Origin: Mnemiopsis leidyi
Lineage: Eukaryota > Ctenophora > Tentaculata > Lobata > Bolinopsidae
Assembly: GCA_000226015.1 (NCBI GenBank)
Contig: JH153324.1
Coordinates: 55,234-83,028 of the forward strand
Length of the DNA stretch: 27,795 nt
Direction of reading: 5' to 3'
Part shown: in pieces, positions 1 through 12,520 of the stretch
How the letters are laid out: each line of letters opens with the position of its first letter
Position numbering within the stretch: position 1 is the stretch's first letter
Position numbers and translations under genes: made by a program
Notes under the pieces: model-generated
What the model was told of the DNA's origin: nothing
The model's input: the letters and a program-made list of their open reading frames with translations, nothing else
Database searches by the model: none

Positions 1-60
1 CTCGCAATCCAGCGGTTGCAGGTTCGAATATGCTCGGGGAAAGCCTCGCTCGTAAAATCG
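1..60 (+). repeat. 3' part of a tRNA-derived SINE (window edge)
   Basis: The stretch contains GGTTCGAAT at about positions 21-29, which matches the internal B box of RNA polymerase III promoters, set in a tRNA-like T-arm context. No A box is visible because the window begins here, and no intact acceptor stem follows, so a working tRNA gene is unlikely. A truncated tRNA-derived SINE is the best reading, but it rests on one short motif. Confidence 0.35.
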
Positions 61-1118
61 GTATACGTGCCAAGATAACCTTGGGTTGCTTACTTTTCAG
101 ATTCCAATGCACTACTAACGTATCGAGGACGTATATTCAGGTGTCTGAGCTGGGACTGGCTTAGTTGCATGACGTTATTTACCATTTTATACAAAGTCTT
201 AGGATTTCTGTGAGAATTATTAAGGATCTTCTTGAAGTATTGTTTCAAATAATGATTTTAAACAAAATGCACACAAGGTATGATTTTCCGGCTTTTCTCC
301 AATACATCCGGAGTCCTGACATACATTACCAGTATTATTACTTTATTAGTCGTGATTATCATGAATATATCCTTTTTTCCAGTTTTCACGGACATGATTA
401 TTTTGCTAAAGGTATACGCAACTGAAGTAACTATTTGGATTTTGGTTGTACAGCAGTATGAGTAAAGCATTAGACTTCAGAGTTAGAAAATAACAATATC
501 AATATCAAAGTTTAAACTCTCGCTATAAACTCGCTTAACCAAGTTTTAAGTTTGTATATGTTAGTATTTTCTAGTATTTTGTAGTTGTATATAAGTTTCT
601 TTATTATTAAAGATGAAACACAGTCATCCTATTTCTTTTGCGGGCAATCAACAGGCGACCACCAATTCGTAAAAAAAATTCAGATTGGCGCGCAGCAACC
701 TGGTTCACGTCGGCAGAGATCGAGTAATAGGACAGATTTAGATTTGGGAGCGCCAAACCGGTATCTAAATTCTAATATCGAAGCTTGAACACAGTTGGCT
801 ATCCGGTATCCATGAGATCATAAATTGAACAACTGCCGTCTTCACGACATCTGGTGATCGTGGAAATGTCAGAGTATAATTGTCAGCTTTGGATATTGAA
901 GTTCATTAAGGGTTGTACGCAAATGAAGCTACGATAGGTTTACTTGCTTATAGAAATATTATATTTTTTAAGCTCCTTATAAGAACAGTATTAATATGTT
1001 ATACCACCGGCGCCGCCCTTGAATCTCTATATATAAATATATTAACCTAAAACGAGTGACGTCAGTAGGAGACAAGAGCTGGGCAACTGGTGCTCCGATC
1101 TCTATATCTGTATATATC
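61..1118. other. No gene seen; possible old LTR-retrotransposon leader near 590-780
   Basis: AT-rich DNA with only short chance reading frames. Near 560-620 an AT-rich segment with TATATAAG leads into a GC-richer piece (about 640-780). That piece has an open frame and a TTGGCGC-like sequence, which is reminiscent of the end of an LTR and the start of a leader. No second LTR or gag/pol frame was found, so this remains a weak suggestion. Confidence 0.2.
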
Positions 1119-1188
1119 GGGAATGTACAACTGGTGGACTTTGTCCGCCATGGATTCGCGGCGGACAATGTCCAACAGTTATATTCCC
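1119..1188. repeat. Short foldback (inverted repeat with 10-nt loop)
   Basis: The left arm at 1119-1149 and the right arm at 1160-1188 are reverse complements at most positions (about 25 of 29), around the loop 1150-1159. The stem base next to the loop is GC-rich (TTGTCCGCC against GGCGGACAA). The RNA could form a pre-miRNA-sized hairpin, but a small foldback transposon remnant explains it equally well. Confidence 0.6.
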
Positions 1189-1215
1189 CATCAATCTAAT
1201 TGATATCAAACCAAT

Positions 1216-1245
1216 CTTATACGTCATAATCTTATACGTCATAAT
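1216..1245 (+). repeat. Two perfect tandem copies of a 15-bp unit
   Basis: The unit CTTATACGTCATAAT occurs at 1216-1230 and again at 1231-1245 without change. It contains TACGTCA, a CRE-like half-site, but nothing else supports a regulatory role. Confidence 0.8.
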
Positions 1246-1249
1246 GATA

Positions 1250-2110
1250 ATTCCTGAGGAGGATTCGGTCATTTGTAATCTTGTGACAGCGATTAACCAA
1301 TAGCTGTTTGAAGCCAGGAACGACCAATCAATTTCGTAAAACTCTGTCACGTGAAAGAAAAATTTCCGACTCCTCTCCAAGAATGCAGACGTCTACAGTC
1401 CCATGCACATTTGTTTAAATAAAATTAAAGTGGCTGAACAACACATGGGTCTCTGCCAAACGTCAGTTGCCTTATCCCACTTATCAGTTCTTGAATTGAA
1501 AAAATGTAACTATATAAAAAAGTGAATATGATACGACTTTAAGTTGTCCGACAGCCTTCATATTCGGTTCCCAGCCGGCCGTTCAGCGATTCCTAACAGG
1601 TTACAGTTATCGTTTAACAAAAAAGCTCACAAACACGATGTTGTTACACTTACAGGTTCTTAATCGCTTGTTAGCCAGTTTTTAAGCGGTTCTTGACACG
1701 TAATATTTCTGGCGGTTTCAAGGCACCTTCATAGCGGGTCTGAGTGAATGTCGGTTCTTTATTTTAACAGGAAACAATTATTTTTCACATAGCTCTTGAT
1801 AGATGTTTGAGTTGCTGACTGTTTTTGGTTTTTAAATCGAAAATATTAAATAAGATTCTGTAATTTAATGGAGGTGGTCGTGGGTTCTTAGACATATCAT
1901 TCAGACATTCAAGTCTACAAACTTGTTTGTTCATACTTTCATCTCAGAAGCTTTTTTTAGCTGTAGATGAGGAGTGAAGTACCCTCATGCTAAAATATGG
2001 AGATAGCAAAGTGAGGGCGACAACTGTTAACGTAAACACAATAAAATAACATTTATATCTATGAAAGAGGAAAACCGATCTAGGAGGAAAAGGATATTCC
2101 AGTGAGGATG
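1250..2110. other. No gene seen
   Basis: AT-rich DNA with short frames only and no convincing splice-flanked open region. A CACGTG E-box core occurs near 1350. I see no repeat element with defined ends here. Confidence 0.5.
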
Positions 2111-2112
2111 CG

Positions 2113-2204
2113 TTTTATTGCCAATCTAATTGATTACTTTTGCTGCCGAAGAAATACCGAGCTTATTTTATTCGATAAAGGGCACAATCAATCAGCTGGC
2201 AATG
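2113..2204 (+). repeat. Dispersed direct repeat, copy 1
   Basis: This segment (beginning TTTATTGCCAATCTAATTGA) recurs in diverged form about 215 bp downstream at 2328-2418. Shared stretches include TTATTGCCAATCT, ATTACTTTTGCTGC and CAATCAATC. The spacing and divergence suggest an old local duplication or two copies of one repeat family. No terminal repeats or target duplications were recognised. Confidence 0.6.
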
Positions 2205-2327
2205 CTTCTCTAGTGAATATCAATATTGAATAATATATATAGCGATCACGAAGGGCAGGGCTATTACAATAGACATTACAAATAGTACTAGTAGTTAGGT
2301 TGTACCAACAATCTTGATTGCTTTTTT

Positions 2328-2418
2328 AGTTTATTGCCAATCTGATTCATTACTTTTGCTGCTGACGAAAAACCGTTTATTTGATAAATGGCGCAATCAA
2401 TCGCTCAATCAGGCAATG
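2328..2418 (+). repeat. Dispersed direct repeat, copy 2
   Basis: This is the partner of the repeat at 2113-2204, aligned over about 90 bp with scattered substitutions and small indels. It sits inside the longest reading frame of the region (2314-2685). That lowers the chance that the frame is a real gene, since part of it is shared with non-coding repeat sequence next door. Confidence 0.6.
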
Positions 2419-2699
2419 GTGCCGGTTATGCGCTTTATACCCGAGTGGAATAATTTAAGAATATTGCAGCGCATAATAGATATGGGGACAAAGGAACCTA
2501 TCATTTCAATGGACATTTATACAAATTGTAGAAGTGTAGTACAATACAATTTATCTTTCTATTGTTATACATTTATTTGTTCATATTCCCCATTGAACAT
2601 CCCCTACAAATGGCGCTATCAGTCCTTGTTTACCCGCTTTACGCCCCCATTCTCGACCCTAATTGGGACACGATTATATAATTGATTGGTAGAAGTGGT

Positions 2700-5600
2700 A
2701 TAATTTACAAATTGGGGCGGATGAGGTGCTATGATTGGGTTAACAATGGTATAGCAATTAGTAATCACTCAGTTGGCTCTCACCTTAAGAAAAGCACCAG
2801 GATAAGATGACATAGCCGGCTGATGACGTCACAGCCTGTTTGCCAGCTGCTGTGTGCATAACCAACGCTGTCAGTGGAGACTGTACACGTTTTATGTATG
2901 CACCCGCGCGAACAACCTAATTACATGACACCTCTGTATTCGAGCCTCCTCTTCATCTCATCCTGTCTTTGTCGCTGCATCAGCCGTACGTGTTATTAGT
3001 CATGATTATTGTCAATGATTTGCTGTCTTTGTTGCTCGTTGTTACATATTGGGCTCAATTTGGACATAATTAGTGGACTCTTAGTACCCTTGTATCGTTG
3101 AGCATGACAATGGTCAGTTGACTAAACTCCCGGACTAAATCCCGGGAATTATGCGAACATAGAACCCCTCCATAGCAGTTAGCTCCAATAAAAGTGGTTC
3201 TAATTCCCCTCTGTAAAGGTTGTTACTGTTACAAACACGTCTCTCTCTAAGCAAAGGTTACAAGATCCACCTACACCCTTCTCTCTCTCTCTCGGACCGC
3301 TCTCAGGAAGATAGTGCTGTGTATCAGGAGAGTCAGGTGGAACTAAACCTCCTCCTCGAGCCGGGCTCTATCGGAGATAACGTCCTCCTCCTCCCCTCCC
3401 TCTCTTACTGCCACTGCCAGTATAGTAACAACCCAATATCTATAGTATAGATTCTATACGGCTACCAGACGTAACATTGTAACACACGCCCTGTGCAGTG
3501 CCATGCCACTTCTGATAGTATTTAGTGAACCTGTAAGGGCTTCCCCCGCTCTGTCTCCATCTCCCTAGGCTTGACGTCGGACAATGATACTATAATACAA
3601 TACCAGGTTCCCGGATTAACAGGACGGTGCGCGCACCGTGCCACCCCGGGCTAGGACCCTCGTAATGATCCTAACTGGAACTATCGGTCATCTTCAGGCT
3701 AAGTTACCGAGCTAGGGCAATTCATTTTGCTACATCATGTGTAAAAATATAATGTTGTGTTTGTGTTATCTTGTTTCATTTTGTAGGGGTGCCGATGATT
3801 GTTTTTCGGCCGGGTCGGCGTTGCACCGTTTTGCAAAGTGCAAAGGGCGTCCCTCTCTCTCTTCCTCTTTTTTTCTATTTTTGTCCCAATTATCTTATTC
3901 TTGCATTATAAATAGTAGTGGTGACCTTTAACGTGTTTTGCTGATATATTGCGGCTGGTTTTCGGGACCGTTTTGCGCGAGTGTCGTTGTCGTTATGTAG
4001 TGTAGTGTGAAAATTCGTCAAATTTAGCCGTGCTAGGAGTCACACTATATATTTGAGTTTAAACTTTGGTGTGGAAATTTAGATTGCTTCTAGAAGGCTT
4101 CTCAATGTAAGTCACTGAGTCTAGAATTTGGAACATTTCAGAAACACTCTTCTGTCAGCCTTCATGAATTGGAATTTTAAAAAAGCAAACGTTTAAACTT
4201 TTTTAGTGTTTAAATCATCATGCCTTTCTTTCAGCAATCATGCAACCTGTTAATACCACTATCAACAATCTCACTTGAAGCCATATTCCGTCGTCATCAT
4301 GGCCAAATTTTCACAATTCGCTAACAACGTGGGATTTCAGTGCTGACATGCTCTCTTCATCACCTGCCATTAAACCCAGCGAGGCGTTCCAGATTTCCCA
4401 ACTGTCTATACAGGACTAAGAGAGAGTGGAAGGTGCAGCCCGGGAAGGGGCCGGTAGCTGCGGACAAATCTCCTTGTCATTGCGCCGACTCGGCGGGGCT
4501 GGGTATTACTACAGTTTGTTCTGTTTTACCTGGGTTTCTACTAGGGAGGAATTTAAGCTTGTGTTTCTGTTGTTTTACCCCGAATTAATATTTAATTACT
4601 TGTACCCATGTAAAAAAGCTGTTAAAGTTTAAACTCTCCCATCCCAACAAATCTAAATCGGTACACCTGAGAGTGTACACACTCCACAACCTGAGTCGGC
4701 GATAGGTAGCCACCTTGTATTTAATCAGAGATTAGACTCTCAGTATCTGAGTATCCCAGTAGATCTACCAATCTATCTGCCTTGTTTCATTACAGCAGCT
4801 CAGATCCGGCTTGTAAGATAAACGCTCTACTACAGGCCGATATCATTAAACTCTCCACAGCTCCAGGGTGTCTAGCAAACTCCAGCAGTTAGCACACCTA
4901 CTGTTACTATAACTGTTGTCGCGTGTGTTGCTGGTTACAATAGGAATGTAGACGTTAGTGGTCCGACCAATCACAGGGGTTTATTCTGGCCACGTGAACG
5001 TCGGGTCTCCGGAACACGTGAGACAACTGTAGTTAATTTCACTGCGGATATATTATGCAATACTGTGTGCGTGCTTGTTGTCTTTTTGAGCTGTGAACTG
5101 ATGCTCTTGTTTGCTCGTACTCACTTCTTAATACCATGCTACTTTCAAACAATCTTCGTTTTATAAGCTCGCTATCACAACTTCACAACCAACAACGTCA
5201 CCCAAATTCGCTTTGACGATAAGCCCTCACGTGCTTCGACGATCGACAAACAAGTCGGAAGTAAACTTCAAACGATTATATCTAACAATAAGTAGTTGAT
5301 TTGAGTTGATCTCAGCTGTGATTTTATTCAATTTTGTCTTGTGTCGTTTGCACTTTCTCTATATTTGTTGAGCATTGAGCAAATATTCCCGCCCTTGGCA
5401 TGTCCTCGTGACTGTTAACGACCGTATTGTCTTACCGATATCTATTTTCGTGCCTACTCTATTTCTAAATCAGATCGCGGCACAACTCATACGTTTTCAC
5501 GTTCGATAAATTTCCACCTCAGTTCTTAGCTCCTAGCCTGGCGAACTTAGTGGACATCCTTGCAGTGCGGCATGTTTAACAGGGAATGGAAGCTAAGGGG

Positions 5601-7890
5601 TTCCGTGCAGTCCAACCTTTAGCGCAACCTTTACATTCTAATTACCCTTAAAATCATCGTCATCTATAACTATTGCTCCCCAACCATGTAGCGCCTACAT
5701 TGACTGCCCTGCTTCCAAGCTCTCCATGTTATGACAGTGTTCTGTTGTTCCCTGCTCTTCCACACCTCTCCACAACTTCCAACAACATCACGTTCTAGAC
5801 GACGTCGCTTAGTAACCTTGCTCCTGACAACCTTGCTCCTTCACACGTTGTTTCGGAGGAGGAAATACACGCTTCTCAAACCATCTTAGTGAGCGCCGAG
5901 CGGATTGTCTGACTGCTCCAAGTGTGTATTGCCGGTACCAGCTCCTTTTTCACTATCGCACTGTGCAATTCCGATAGTTAGATTGAGTAGCGGCCGTTTG
6001 ACGGACTGACGTTTCTAGTGTTGGATTGTCTGCTGGCTGTCTGCTGGCTGTCTGGGCTTGTGCAGCTCAGTAGCTTAGGCCAAAATTGCTTTTTAGCTTT
6101 TATCTTGAGTATTTTTTGTTATACTAAATTGCCCTTAAAATTTGATACTAAATTCTACCTAGTTAGATTTTAATTAATCTGATCGGTTGTTCTGTTGAAC
6201 TGCCAGGCTGTCTGCGTTCCATGAGGGCACATTTCTCATCAACATTTTCGTTACATTTTCCGTCCCGGGAAAATGTTTTCTGTTAGTTTTATGTTTTTGG
6301 AGTGTAAACTAGATGACAGGAGTGTTCTTTTATCAGTTTATCGGCTGACAAGGGAATAATCCAGTTCCCACAGTTATGTTTCTGTGCCCTAGTGCCATGG
6401 CCCTTGAGGCAGTTGGCAGCTGCATCTCAGTTTGTTATGAAGCACCGTGATCGTGTTATAGAAATGAGATCATACTACATAGTCTTTATTAAACGTTTAA
6501 GTGTCAAACGTTTATACTTCAGTAATTGGTATTTGTTCCATGTTGAGATTCCTCAAATTGTTCAAAATTTTGCAGTCTTCAGCTCGTTGTCGCGTGATCT
6601 CAGACTCAAAGTTTCAACTTTATCGGTTCGACTATTAGAATTACACGTACTAGCTTGGGGACGCTTCCTCAACTTAAACTACCAAATAACTGGAAGCCGC
6701 CTCTAATTGTTGTAGTTGATTTCTCAACTGAAGTATGTCAACAATGAATTGTTGTAAATTTTTTAGAAGGAAAGCCTTTTCTGATCGCGGATTCAATCAT
6801 CGGTTGTTGCACCGGTTGGTGGAAGCCTTAACACGGGATGCCAATCCTTTGAGCGATTCTTTTGTTCTTCCAACCCATGCTACCATCACTTCCCACAGTC
6901 TACATTTTAGGATCAGCTTATAACCGAGCCGTCTTGCATGCTTCCCTGCGAATTTTGCTAATTTTTGCCGAATTACGACTGAAATTTGATTATGTCATTA
7001 CGAACACAAGCTGCAGCTAGTCGTCTCTTGGGTGAAACTAGGTTTAACATGCAAGTCCGGACTGCACCGTTTGTTAACACTGTTTGCACATATAGCGGCG
7101 TGCAAGTCGTGGAGTTTGTTTAATTGGTCACTAATTGTTCATTCGCACGTTCTACTTTAATTATCTCTTCAACCCCGCCGTCCGTTTAATAGCCTTTAAA
7201 TTAAGTTATGATTGCTTAACTCACACTTTCAGCTCGAGATTTTCCCTCAACAAGTTGTGATTTTTTGCACTTTGAAAGTTGCCGCGACTTTTTGACAGTT
7301 GAGACTATGTTAAACAATTAACAAATGGATAACGAGTTTGGCCAATTGTTGCTGTCGGCATTGTTAACGTCTTCTAATTCTGGCCATGCCAGACCTGTTA
7401 TTGTAGAGTTCCGAGTAGTCCCTCAAGTTTAACGATTGGTTAAAAGTGTGTTATCTTCCCTGTTTTAAATCATGGGCCTGACATTTCTATTTCGGTGATG
7501 GATAGTTCTTCTGCCCTACCTAGCTCAAACTACAACGTCATAGCTCTAGTAACATCTTTGTAACGCTGTACATTTCAGCGCCGAACTTTAAAGAGGCTGG
7601 CACTAAGTAACCGTGGTCCGTGGCGCAGACTTGGTGGCTGCACAGTTAAGAGTAACTACAAGTTTTATTGACTTCCACCTTTTTGCCTGATCACGTGTCT
7701 GCCATGTGTTCCCAAAGCATGCTGTCACAGTTGAGTATGTGCTGAGAGATGAGGAGGAATCCTTGCAGTTCGGTAACGCATAGGAAACGTCCAAAATAAC
7801 TAAAGAAGAAGTTCTAACAATATCGTCAGAAGTAGACTTTAAACTAAAGCTCAAATAGCTAACGTCGAGGGTCGAAAACATTTATCATCA
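2700..7890. other. Long stretch without a supported gene
   Basis: Several open frames of 60-104 codons occur here (for example near 3220, 3737, 4340, 6392 and 6735). They are short, begin in arbitrary places, have low-complexity or basic/hydrophobic compositions and show no domain I recognise. Composition changes to C/T-rich around 3240-3560 and 5080-5900. A TATAAATA occurs near 3907 and an AATAAA near 3187, so decayed LTR-retrotransposon parts are possible. I found no paired LTRs, reverse transcriptase, protease or integrase motifs. Confidence 0.4.
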
Positions 7891-7891
7891 A

Positions 7892-8034
7892 TGTTTCTAG
7901 AGGTCTCGAATACTGATCAGTGCCCCGAACTTGAAATCAGTGTTTCTAGAGATCTAGATTCCTGATAAGTGGCCAGAACTTGAATTCAGTGTTTCTAAAA
8001 ATCTAGAATCCTCATCAGTGGCCAGAACTTGAAA
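7892..8034 (+). repeat. Three tandem copies of a 49-bp unit
   Basis: Copies start at 7892, 7941 and 7990, each opening with TGTTTCTA and closing with a form of GAACTTGAAatcAG. The period is exactly 49 bp, with several substitutions between copies. It is a small minisatellite in otherwise unique DNA. Confidence 0.85.
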
Positions 8035-8098
8035 CTTCGATGGAATCGTATCCGGTATATCTTCCTGTCAGGTCTAAGTCAGGCCTCTCTGAGTCTGT

Positions 8099-8136
8099 CT
8101 CCTAGTCTGAACTCATTCTCCTAGTCTGAACTCATT
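8099..8136 (+). repeat. Two perfect tandem copies of a 19-bp unit
   Basis: The unit CTCCTAGTCTGAACTCATT is at 8099-8117 and 8118-8136 with no differences, which points to a recent duplication. Confidence 0.85.
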
Positions 8137-8326
8137 CTGCCTCGAGATTTTGAGGTTTTTATAATGTCTCTTATGCCCAATTTCTCCGCTACTATAACTG
8201 CAAGTCCATTTCAGTCACTGCAGAGTTTGTCACAGTCCCTCTCTAACCTGATGTTGATCAACATGTAAACAGTCCACGACATTTTCAACGACTTTTGGGA
8301 CCGGGGAGGAGGGTACTGCCTACGAA

Positions 8327-8339
8327 CCCCCCCCCCCCC
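8327..8339 (+). repeat. Homopolymer run of 13 C
   Basis: Thirteen consecutive C residues are followed by further C-rich sequence. Such a run is prone to slippage and to sequencing error, so the exact length should not be trusted. Confidence 0.9.
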
Positions 8340-11300
8340 TCCCACCCCTTATAAATTTGTTCAGTGTTTTTATTTTATTGGCTACTGGCCTGTCTCATTG
8401 TTTTTAATCCAGTATCAGTGTCTCTGTTTCTGTTTCATTGTCTCTGAATATATTCTGTCTACGTTTCTTTCACCTTGTCTTACTTAAACAGAGCCGCCCG
8501 ACTGCGGGCTGTTCTCTTGACAGTGAAAGTCCTGATCACCGCGAACTCAGGTACATAGAGTACATTTAAGGAAAGTGCAACTGAAAGGGAAGGACTGAAA
8601 GAGAAATGTCCCTATATCATAAGCGGCGGGTCTAAGAGTCTGAGGAGCCGACTTTTTCAATTAGTCTACAGCACTACAGGAGTCTCGTCTGGTCTCTTTG
8701 GCTATCGTATATTAAAAAATAGTGGGAAGGCATCTTCGCGAGGCGTAATGCTCAGGAACTCATTTAAAGGATGTTACGATTACCGAAATAACGTAATTCA
8801 TTCATCCATCCATTATCAAGCTCAGAAATAATTTCAAACAGGATGCGACCTCATCTATAATGAATCATTGAGGAAACTTCGATATCTAAAAAAAAACCTA
8901 TTTATCATCGACAAAAGTATGAATTAGCCTAAATCATGATTGGTATACCGTCAATTAGTGCAATTTCGATCATCAATTGATTTGATAAGTTAATCCTTAC
9001 GACATTAACTACAATGTTTTCTGATAAACTGAATTGCACTGCTATCGCAAAAACAACTTTGGTAGTGTTTCAATAAAACTGTCGAAGAGCATGCAATGGA
9101 TACAAATGAACAAATAAATTTCGATGCCGTTCAAGAAGAAAAGTACTGTCTACAGTATTAATGACTCAATGTATATGCCACTAAATGTCTATCCTAATCG
9201 ATATTCACTTCGCATTGAGAGTTCTGGCATCTACGGAAATGTGATTCGTATTTTTCTCTCCAATTTTGTACCCATTTCTGTCATGAAATTCCTGCAGTTA
9301 AATTTGTCTTAATCCTTGTCAAATTATCATTTGCCCAAAAATTTATTAACCATACTGCATTTGTACAAATGATAGTGGTTAATAATTGTTGATGATCCCA
9401 GTAAGCACCATCGCCAGATAGTCGATTATAATCGCTGAACAAAAATGACGAAGGAGGACTTTCGGACAAAGCTCCCAAATCTCTCTATCGTTGGCTGGCT
9501 CCCTGTCGTCACCTATTATGTGAGTTCTGGATACTTAGATAACTGTCGCTATTTTTCCTCAGTTCACCAGACACTGCCGCGGTGTGTTGCGGACACTTAC
9601 CGTGAAAATATCCGAAATTACCGCAGCCTAGTCGTCAGCGAAAGAGCTGTCGCAGCAAAACGGTAGTGACTGTAATCACGAACAGCCGAGGTGTTTTTAG
9701 ACCTCAGTTCGACACATTCTGAACGCGATCTTTTGATCTTTTTTAAAGTGCACTATGTGCATAATGTGCATAATGCACTCTACGGCTGCACAACACTGTG
9801 CAGCTGCCTTAAAACCCTGTAGAGATGTATTATCTTTAAATGTTCCAAAATTGAAGCTGCAGTAAAGAAGTAAAGGACTAAAGACCAACTAACTGAAAGT
9901 TGAGCAGCAAGTGGTGTGGCCTCATCCCGTTTTCCTGAACTCACCTCCATTTGTGCTGGCTTTTACACGGAGGCGTCCACACAAGATTGGTTCACTTTGA
10001 TGGTCGGCGATGTGGTGATTCCGCCCTTCAGCCCATCTCGTTCTCACTGTGACGTTTGGTTACTTGTAAAGCCTCACTGATACGCCTCTAAACTCCTCTT
10101 GGCTACTTTCAACTGGGTTGTTCCGTCCTTGGCCGAAAGTATCTGCACGCTCACAGAGGTTTTGTTGGTTAGGTTGTCTTGAGTGCAGCCCGTTCATTTT
10201 CTTGGTTGGCACTAAGGATACGGCTAGGTACCGGACGCTAGATCCTGATGATACAGGGTGGGTGTATCATGGATAGATATTTTGTTGAATTGTCGCATAT
10301 TTTAGATTCTTTAAGAGCACATGTTTAAATAGCGGTTGTGTAAAGTCTGTAGACTTCTAAGTTTTAGCCTCAGAACGAGAAAAATAATAATTTTACATTA
10401 AGTGACGTAAACAGTCATGAACACCTAATTCCGATATTGACATTGAAACACATCAACCAAACTGCGTCCGCAAGAAACTTCAGTATATTCGTAATGCGTT
10501 GTGCTAATAAGTTGTACTTATAACTTCAGTAGAGCCCGTAACTTTTATGAGAATGATATTTGAGACTTTAGACGACCTACTCAGTATCCAAAACAAGAAC
10601 TCAACACAATTCATAATTACTGTTTAACATAAAGGAGTCTTCTCATTTGATGCTGAAATAATCCTCATACAGTTGTTGCTCAATTCAATTAGCGACTAAT
10701 TTCGTAATGCCCACTTTTATTAGCGGGCTTCTCCTTTACAGTCCGAATCGTTTTTAAAGCCCCACAGGGCCTCCTTGTCCCTCACTTGACAACGTTTATT
10801 ATTCAGGACATTTACTATTTTTGGCCCATTCTTGTGTCCTTGTGCCTTAGATGACAATAACTGAAATTTGTCGTCAAATCTGCATGCATAACAACAAAAC
10901 TATCGTATTGTTTGCACCTTGAGACAATGAGACGTGTACCGACACATGATTGAAAGCTCCCACGGTTTTGCCACTTCGTCTCAACTCCAAGGTGAGGACA
11001 GACTTTTAACTTACGTTAATTCTAGGGCACGCTTATCGTCAATTTCAGACAAGGACTTGCAGTGCAACACTCAGTTTCTCCTCCTTGCTTAGTAAAGGGC
11101 GTTTTTTCTCCTTCTTCTCAACTTGAAGTTGTTGCGGTAATTAAACACTCCAGACATTGGACGCGAGTCAAGCAATCTGTTGAACTGTTTTCTTTTCCAG
11201 CAAGACGCGTGCTTGTCTCAAGTACTGTCTCCAGACGCTGATAAGCTGAGTAGGTGTTAAACAGCGCTACTAGAGCTAGAGTCGTGACAAGGCTCATATT

Positions 11301-11826
11301 TACTCTCGAGTAGAATATGTCTGTGTGTTAAACTCGCTTGGCAGCAGTAGGAGAGCGTCTTTCTCTTTATGTTTTCTGCCTCGATCCTAGACAGAAACTT
11401 TTTAAACCTCGCTGAGGGTGATGGAGTACCGGGAGAGGGAGGTCAGGGTTCTCAGACGTCCTGGGAGAGAGAAGTTCAGCCGGCGTTATCGGTAGTTTAA
11501 ATGTCAATTATACTTAGAGTGAGCGTCCAGATAATGATATACTTGTGGTATTTCTTAGGCTGGGGTAATTTACTGGCCGTCATTTCACCTGACTTATCTC
11601 GAATAATTTTCATAGTATTAGCTGGCCGTAATTTTGCGACTATCGTCTCTGCAGCTGTTTCATCTTGGGTCACTCTGTTCCTTAACACTCATCCATTTGT
11701 GAGAGAATGCAACGCAGGTCTAGGTTCATCTCCATACACTCGGTACGTGAGTTGGTGTTTCCCGAATTACGTGGGTACGGAACTGGAACTAGAAGCTGGA
11801 CATTGAGTAGTGTGACCTCGACCGCC
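8340..11826. other. Long stretch without a supported gene
   Basis: AT-rich DNA with frames up to about 100 codons (near 9445 and 11501) that match nothing I recognise. The frame from 9445 meets a strong donor-like TAT|GTGAGT near 9519, but no partner exon was found. Small local structures include a short GAGGTGTTTTTAGACCTC stem near 9690. No transposon with defined ends was found. Confidence 0.4.
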
Positions 11827-11834
11827 TTCACGAC
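11827..11834 (+). repeat. Left 8-bp target-site duplication (TTCACGAC)
   Basis: TTCACGAC lies immediately before the left terminal inverted repeat and is repeated exactly right after the right end (12675-12682). An 8-bp target duplication is characteristic of the hAT superfamily. Confidence 0.85.
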
Positions 11835-12032
11835 TAGGAACCGACCGGTCCAGAATTTTGGCCGCCGGACCGGAAACGGCCGGAAATGGATCTTATTTCC
11901 GGTTAGCCGGATTTTGCCGGACCGGAAACAGGTGTTTTTTATCAAAACATTTGGGTAGCCGGATTTGGCCGGAAATTCTATACTGGTCGTTTTTTGATCG
12001 ATAATAAATTTTTGAAACTTAAAATTTGATGA

Positions 12033-12150
12033 GTGGGACTGGTCCCAGTTAGTGGAACTAGTCCCAGTAAGTGGGACTGGTCCCAGTAAGTGGGACTGGT
12101 CCCAGTTAGTAAGACTGGTCCCAGTTAGTGGGACTGGTCCCAGTTAGTGG
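12033..12150 (+). repeat. Array 1 of a 19-bp near-palindromic unit inside the hAT element
   Basis: About six copies of GGGACTGGTCCCAGTTAGT and close variants (AGTAAGT, GGAACTAGTCCC, AAGACTGGTCCC). The core GGGACTGGTCCC is a palindrome apart from its central pair. The array has the same orientation as the second array at 12372-12520 and lies inside the left AT-rich spacer. Confidence 0.9.
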
Positions 12151-12249
12151 AAGTACTAACGAGAGTCGGCTAACAAGTTGTACAGCTGGCCGCTGGGAAG
12201 ATATCGGTTCCCACGTTCCCAAGCAGAAGAATCAATACAACAGCGGGCT

Positions 12250-12330
12250 TTAGCTTTGGTCACGTGACCTCTGTATTTCGTATGATATTGCGGGGTCACG
12301 TGACTAAATGAGAGCCACGTGACCTAATCT
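12250..12330. promoter_or_regulatory. Cluster of three CACGTG E-boxes in the hAT element centre
   Basis: Three CACGTGAC-type sites occur within about 75 bp: GGTCACGTGACC, GGTCACGTGACT and GCCACGTGACC. CACGTG is the core E-box of bHLH-zipper factors such as the Myc/Max and USF families. Clustering makes chance less likely, but a regulatory role is inference only. Confidence 0.35.
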
Positions 12331-12371
12331 GTTGCCGCAAAGTGCAACTACACATGTCACATGAGTGCATT

Positions 12372-12520
12372 CCACTAGTCCCACTAAGTGGGACTGGTCC
12401 CAGTTAGTGGGACTGGTCCCAGTTAGTGGGACTGGTCCCAGTAAGTGGGACTGGTCCCAGTTAGTGGGACTGGTCCCAGTTAGTGGGACTGGTCCCAGTT
12501 AGTGGGACTGGTCCCAGTTA
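12372..12520 (+). repeat. Array 2 of the 19-bp near-palindromic unit
   Basis: About eight copies of the same unit as the array at 12033-12150, with most copies identical and alternating AGTTAGT/AGTAAGT linkers. It is more homogeneous than array 1, which suggests more recent expansion or homogenisation. Confidence 0.9.

Noticed and set aside
2314..2685. 123-codon open frame, the longest outside the repeats
   Set aside because: It starts without a well-placed ATG, overlaps a duplicated non-coding block, has no recognisable domain, and is within the length expected by chance in this much sequence.
6392..6706. 104-codon frame and nearby frames as a retrotransposon gag fragment
   Set aside because: No zinc knuckle, protease or reverse transcriptase motif and no paired LTRs were found, so calling it would be guesswork.
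11501..11806. 101-codon ATG-initiated hydrophobic frame
   Set aside because: Length is compatible with chance. There is no family resemblance, no splice partner and an opposing overlapping frame of similar length.
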